Below, one piece after another: positions 6,049 to 7,667 of a stretch of DNA of 7,667 nucleotides. The position numbers and the translations under genes were made by a program. The DNA is from an uncultured Acidobacteriota bacterium (GTDB taxonomy: Bacteria; Acidobacteriota; Terriglobia; Terriglobales; Acidobacteriaceae). A model generated the notes under the pieces. It did not search any database. It had not been told where the DNA came from and saw nothing but the letters and a program-made list of their open reading frames with translations. The stretch covers positions 1 through 7,667 of the forward strand of contig CAIZGA010000209.1 in NCBI GenBank assembly GCA_903932385.1, written 5' to 3'. Every line of letters starts with the position of its first letter. Position 1 is the stretch's first letter.

Positions 6049-6084
6049 TGAATCAAGAATAAATTTTGGGCCTGCGTGTGTCAA
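6049..6084 (-). promoter_or_regulatory. Sigma70-type promoter of the sulfur-uptake operon
   Basis: A perfect -35 box TTGACA (6084-6079), a 17-base spacer and a -10 box TATTCT (6061-6056, 4 of 6 consensus) point towards the leader ORFs. A start 7 bases after the -10 box would fall at about 6049 (an A), leaving about 4 bases before ATG 6045. The -35 box lies inside the hairpin that follows the propeller gene. Confidence 0.75.
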
Positions 6085-6113
6085 CCGATGAAGGGTTGAA
6101 CGGCAGGCCCAAA
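6065..6113 (-). terminator. Probable terminator of the propeller gene, overlapping the operon promoter
   Basis: TTTGGGCCTGC (6113-6103) and GCAGGCCCAAA (6075-6065) form a perfect 11-base-pair stem. Inside it TCAACC (6099-6094) pairs with GGTTGA (6086-6081) to form a second 6-base-pair stem with a seven-base loop. It begins 32 bases after the propeller stop codon and is followed by ATTTATTCTT, which is only moderately U-rich, so termination may be partial. Confidence 0.6.
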
Positions 6114-6145
6114 GCTGTGAATCGCCAGGAACGACAGGGCGATGC

Positions 6146-7180
6146 TTACTTGCCGATTTCGATGATGGAGAAGGAGCCGGGGATCATGGGGCCGCGACGG
6201 GTGAAGGGCGATGGCGTTGCTCCGGGTGCGGGAGTGGGCGCCGGGCCGTAGAGGCTGGTCATGGTGAAGATGTGCCCGGTCTTGGCATCGAGGGTGATGG
6301 TGCGTGCGCCGGCGGGGGTGGTGACGACCTGCTCAACGGCGAAGCTGGTGGGCGAGCTTTCTTTCACGACGGTGAGGGTGCTGTCGCCGGCGGTGGCGAA
6401 GGCTTCGCCGGTGGCGGGATTGAAGGCCGCTCCGTCGACGCCGCGGCCGATGGGCAGTGTGGTGATGATGGTGCCATCGGTGTGGAGGATGACGAAGACC
6501 TGCGGTGTGCGGCAGGCGGCGAAAAGGATGCCGTTGGAGGCATCGAGGGCGAGACCGGCGCAACCGTCACCCTTGCCGGCGAGCGAGAGTGTGGTGATGA
6601 GTGAGAGTTTGGCAGTATCGACAACGGCGATGGAGCCTTTGTCTTCGAGGTCTATATATAGATGACCCTTGCCGTCGAGCTGAGCCTGCTCGGGCGCTCC
6701 GCCGAGGTCGATGGTGCCAACGATGGAGCCGTCTTTCGCGTTGATGACGGTGACGTTGGGAGCGCGGTGGCTGAGGATGTAAATGTGGCCGGTGGCGGGG
6801 TCGCCGAGAATGCCGTCGGGTGAGCCGGTGACGGCGATGGTCTTGATGGCCTTGATGGTGGTGGTATCAAACATGAGCACGGGGTTGCTGGAAGCGAAGC
6901 CGTGGCCGGAGGCGGTATCGACGGCAACGCCGTGTGCATTGGAGCCGGGGGTTTCACCGAGCGGCGCGAGCGTATCGAGGGAGTAGACGGTGATGCGGCC
7001 GGTGGGGCCGGAGCGCGGGATGTAGAGCTTGCGGCCAGCGGCATCGGCAAAGACGTAATCGAAACCACCATCGCCGCCGACTTTGGGCTGGGCGATGATT
7101 TTGTAGGGGCCGGATTGGGCGTGTGCGGCGAGCGTGAGAGCGAATGAGAGTGCAAGAACAGTGACGAGAATGCGGCGCAT
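6146..7180 (-). CDS. Secreted seven-bladed beta-propeller protein (YVTN/YncE-like)
   Basis: A 344-residue exported protein. It starts MRRILVTVLALSFALTLAAHA, a signal peptide probably cut after residue 21. The rest contains about seven copies of a short repeat of the form D-x2-(T/S)-G-x-(I/L)-(Y/F)-x(2-3), for example FADAAGRKLYIPR, VDTASGHGFAS, GDPATGHIYILS, LDASNGILFAA, FNPATGEAFATA and LDAKTGHIFTM, which is the pattern of YVTN/NHL-type beta-propellers. A Pro/Ala-rich stretch (GPAPTPAPGATPSP) lies near the C-terminus. No catalytic residues can be recognised, and the substrate or partner is unknown. The ATG at 7180 is preceded by GGAG with a 6-base gap; an upstream extension of the same frame precedes the signal peptide and is not credible. 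It is separated from the sulfur operon by a hairpin, so I see no functional link. Confidence 0.85.
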   Translation of the reverse strand: MRRILVTVLALSFALTLAAHAQSGPYKIIAQPKVGGDGGFDYVFADAAGRKLYIPRSGPTGRITVYSLDTLAPLGETPGSNAHGVAVDTASGHGFASSNPVLMFDTTTIKAIKTIAVTGSPDGILGDPATGHIYILSHRAPNVTVINAKDGSIVGTIDLGGAPEQAQLDGKGHLYIDLEDKGSIAVVDTAKLSLITTLSLAGKGDGCAGLALDASNGILFAACRTPQVFVILHTDGTIITTLPIGRGVDGAAFNPATGEAFATAGDSTLTVVKESSPTSFAVEQVVTTPAGARTITLDAKTGHIFTMTSLYGPAPTPAPGATPSPFTRRGPMIPGSFSIIEIGK

Positions 7181-7328
7181 GGCGGGCTCCGTAGATTGCG
7201 TTGATATGGCTAGCAGAGATGGTAACGCAGATAGATGAAACTGATATTGACTACATATTGAGGACGGTAGATGCCTGAAAAACGTTTCAATTCCTGCAAG
7301 AAGATGGATGCGCTGCGGGCAGGAAAAA
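7181..7328. other. Intergenic region between nadD and the propeller gene
   Basis: About 148 bases, AT-richer than its surroundings. An inverted repeat TTCCTGC (7325-7319 on the minus strand) / GCAGGAA (7297-7291) lies just after the nadD stop, with GTTTTTC some bases beyond; it may be a weak terminator. The direct repeat CAATAT...CAATAT (minus strand, 7260-7245) lies in the presumed promoter region of the propeller gene. I could not assign convincing -35 and -10 boxes. Confidence 0.4.
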
Positions 7329-7667
7329 TCAGACGTAGAGATTGTGGGTGCGGATGTAGTCGGCGACGGCGGGCGGGAGTTGGGACTCGGCTTGGGTGCG
7401 GGCGGCGGCACCGGCGCGGATGCCTTCGCGAATCTGCGTGGAGGAAATGTCTACATGGACGGCGTCGAAGAGATAGAGGCGGGTGGAGAATTTTTCTCCG
7501 ACGCAGTCGAAGGCGCTGAGGTCGCGGTCAGTGAGCGGAGTGATATCGCAGGGCGGCAGGGCGTGGCGGATTTCATCGAGTGCGAGGGTGAAGCCGGGAC
7601 GGCCGGCGATAATCCAATGGGCCTGGCCGAGGAGACGCACGGGACGGTGCCAGCGGTCGAGTGCGCG
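7329..7667 (-). CDS. nadD: Nicotinate-nucleotide adenylyltransferase, C-terminal part (5' end cut by window)
   Basis: The frame is open to the window edge, giving 112 C-terminal residues. NadD transfers AMP to nicotinate mononucleotide in NAD synthesis, in the cytoplasm. The visible part has family hallmarks: RWHRPVRLLGQAHWIIAGRPGF (typical position: a WHR...L...A....V..RPG pattern), then VDISSTQIREGI, the ISST-x-IR motif that binds nucleotide, and the C-terminal LPPAVADYIRTHNLYV. The catalytic N-terminal half with the GxFDPxHxGH motif would lie beyond 7667. A GTG in this frame at 7640 is internal to the domain and is not a start, since homology-like sequence continues upstream of it. No link to the sulfur operon. 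Confidence 0.9.
   Translation of the reverse strand, partial: RALDRWHRPVRLLGQAHWIIAGRPGFTLALDEIRHALPPCDITPLTDRDLSAFDCVGEKFSTRLYLFDAVHVDISSTQIREGIRAGAAARTQAESQLPPAVADYIRTHNLYV

Noticed and set aside
5901..6056. Upstream extension of the leader 2 frame to give an 88-residue protein
   Set aside because: The extension has no SD at its head and overlaps leader 1 in another frame, while ATG 5900 has a well-placed AGGAA that is itself the target of the leader 1 anti-SD.
6652..6661. TATATATA stretch inside the propeller gene as a promoter
   Set aside because: It encodes Ile-Tyr-Ile in a propeller repeat (LYIDL), and no -35 box or downstream gene fits.
1..7667. Insertion sequences, tRNA or rRNA genes, CRISPR arrays
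   Set aside because: No transposase-like ORF, paired terminal repeats, cloverleaf-like sequence or spaced direct repeats were found on reading both strands.

Overview
The window looks like a high-GC chromosome segment from an acidobacterium (Acidobacteriota, probably Terriglobales/Acidobacteriaceae). The main reason is the very large TonB-dependent-receptor-like outer-membrane protein with an N-terminal carboxypeptidase-regulatory-like domain, a family greatly expanded in that group. The taxon is inferred from protein style and was not checked by a search. Every gene I can support is on the minus strand, so transcription runs from high to low coordinates.

Layout, in transcription order. (1) 7667-7329: C-terminal part of nadD, cut by the window edge. 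(2) 7180-6146: a secreted seven-bladed beta-propeller protein. (3) 6113-6049: a hairpin that probably ends the propeller transcript, overlapping a strong sigma70-type promoter (TTGACA-17-TATTCT). (4) 6045-5678: a 370-base 5' leader with two short cysteine-rich ORFs. (5) 5677-2471: the TonB-dependent-type receptor. (6) 2458-1409: an SsuA-type periplasmic binding protein. (7) 1412-528: an SsuB/TauB-type ATPase. (8) 553-1: an SsuC/TauC-type permease, cut by the window edge. Genes 5 to 8 are separated by 12 bases, a 4-base ATGA overlap and a 26-base overlap, so they form one operon that could carry a sulfonate-like sulfur source from the outer membrane to the cytoplasm.

The most striking part is the leader. 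The first ORF encodes MSFTSSFRMCCCSCCCC and begins about 4 bases after the predicted transcription start, so it is probably leaderless. The second encodes 36 residues ending CCRCCCC. The poly-Cys segment of leader 1 contains a 10-base stretch (UUGUUCCUGU) perfectly complementary to the ribosome-binding region of leader 2 (ACAGGAACAA). A 9-base stretch (AUCUCCUUG) abutting the Cys codons of leader 2 is perfectly complementary to the ribosome-binding site of the receptor gene (CAAGGAGAU). This reads as a two-stage cysteine-responsive translational attenuator. If Cys-tRNA is scarce, a ribosome stalled in leader 1 would expose the start of leader 2, and a ribosome stalled in leader 2 would expose the start of the receptor. 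If cysteine is plentiful, both sites would be paired and closed.

Protein composition agrees with this. The 1068-residue receptor has only two Cys and two Met besides its start codon, as expected of a protein made under sulfur starvation. The complementarities, codons and composition are seen directly; the regulatory mechanism and the substrate are inferred.
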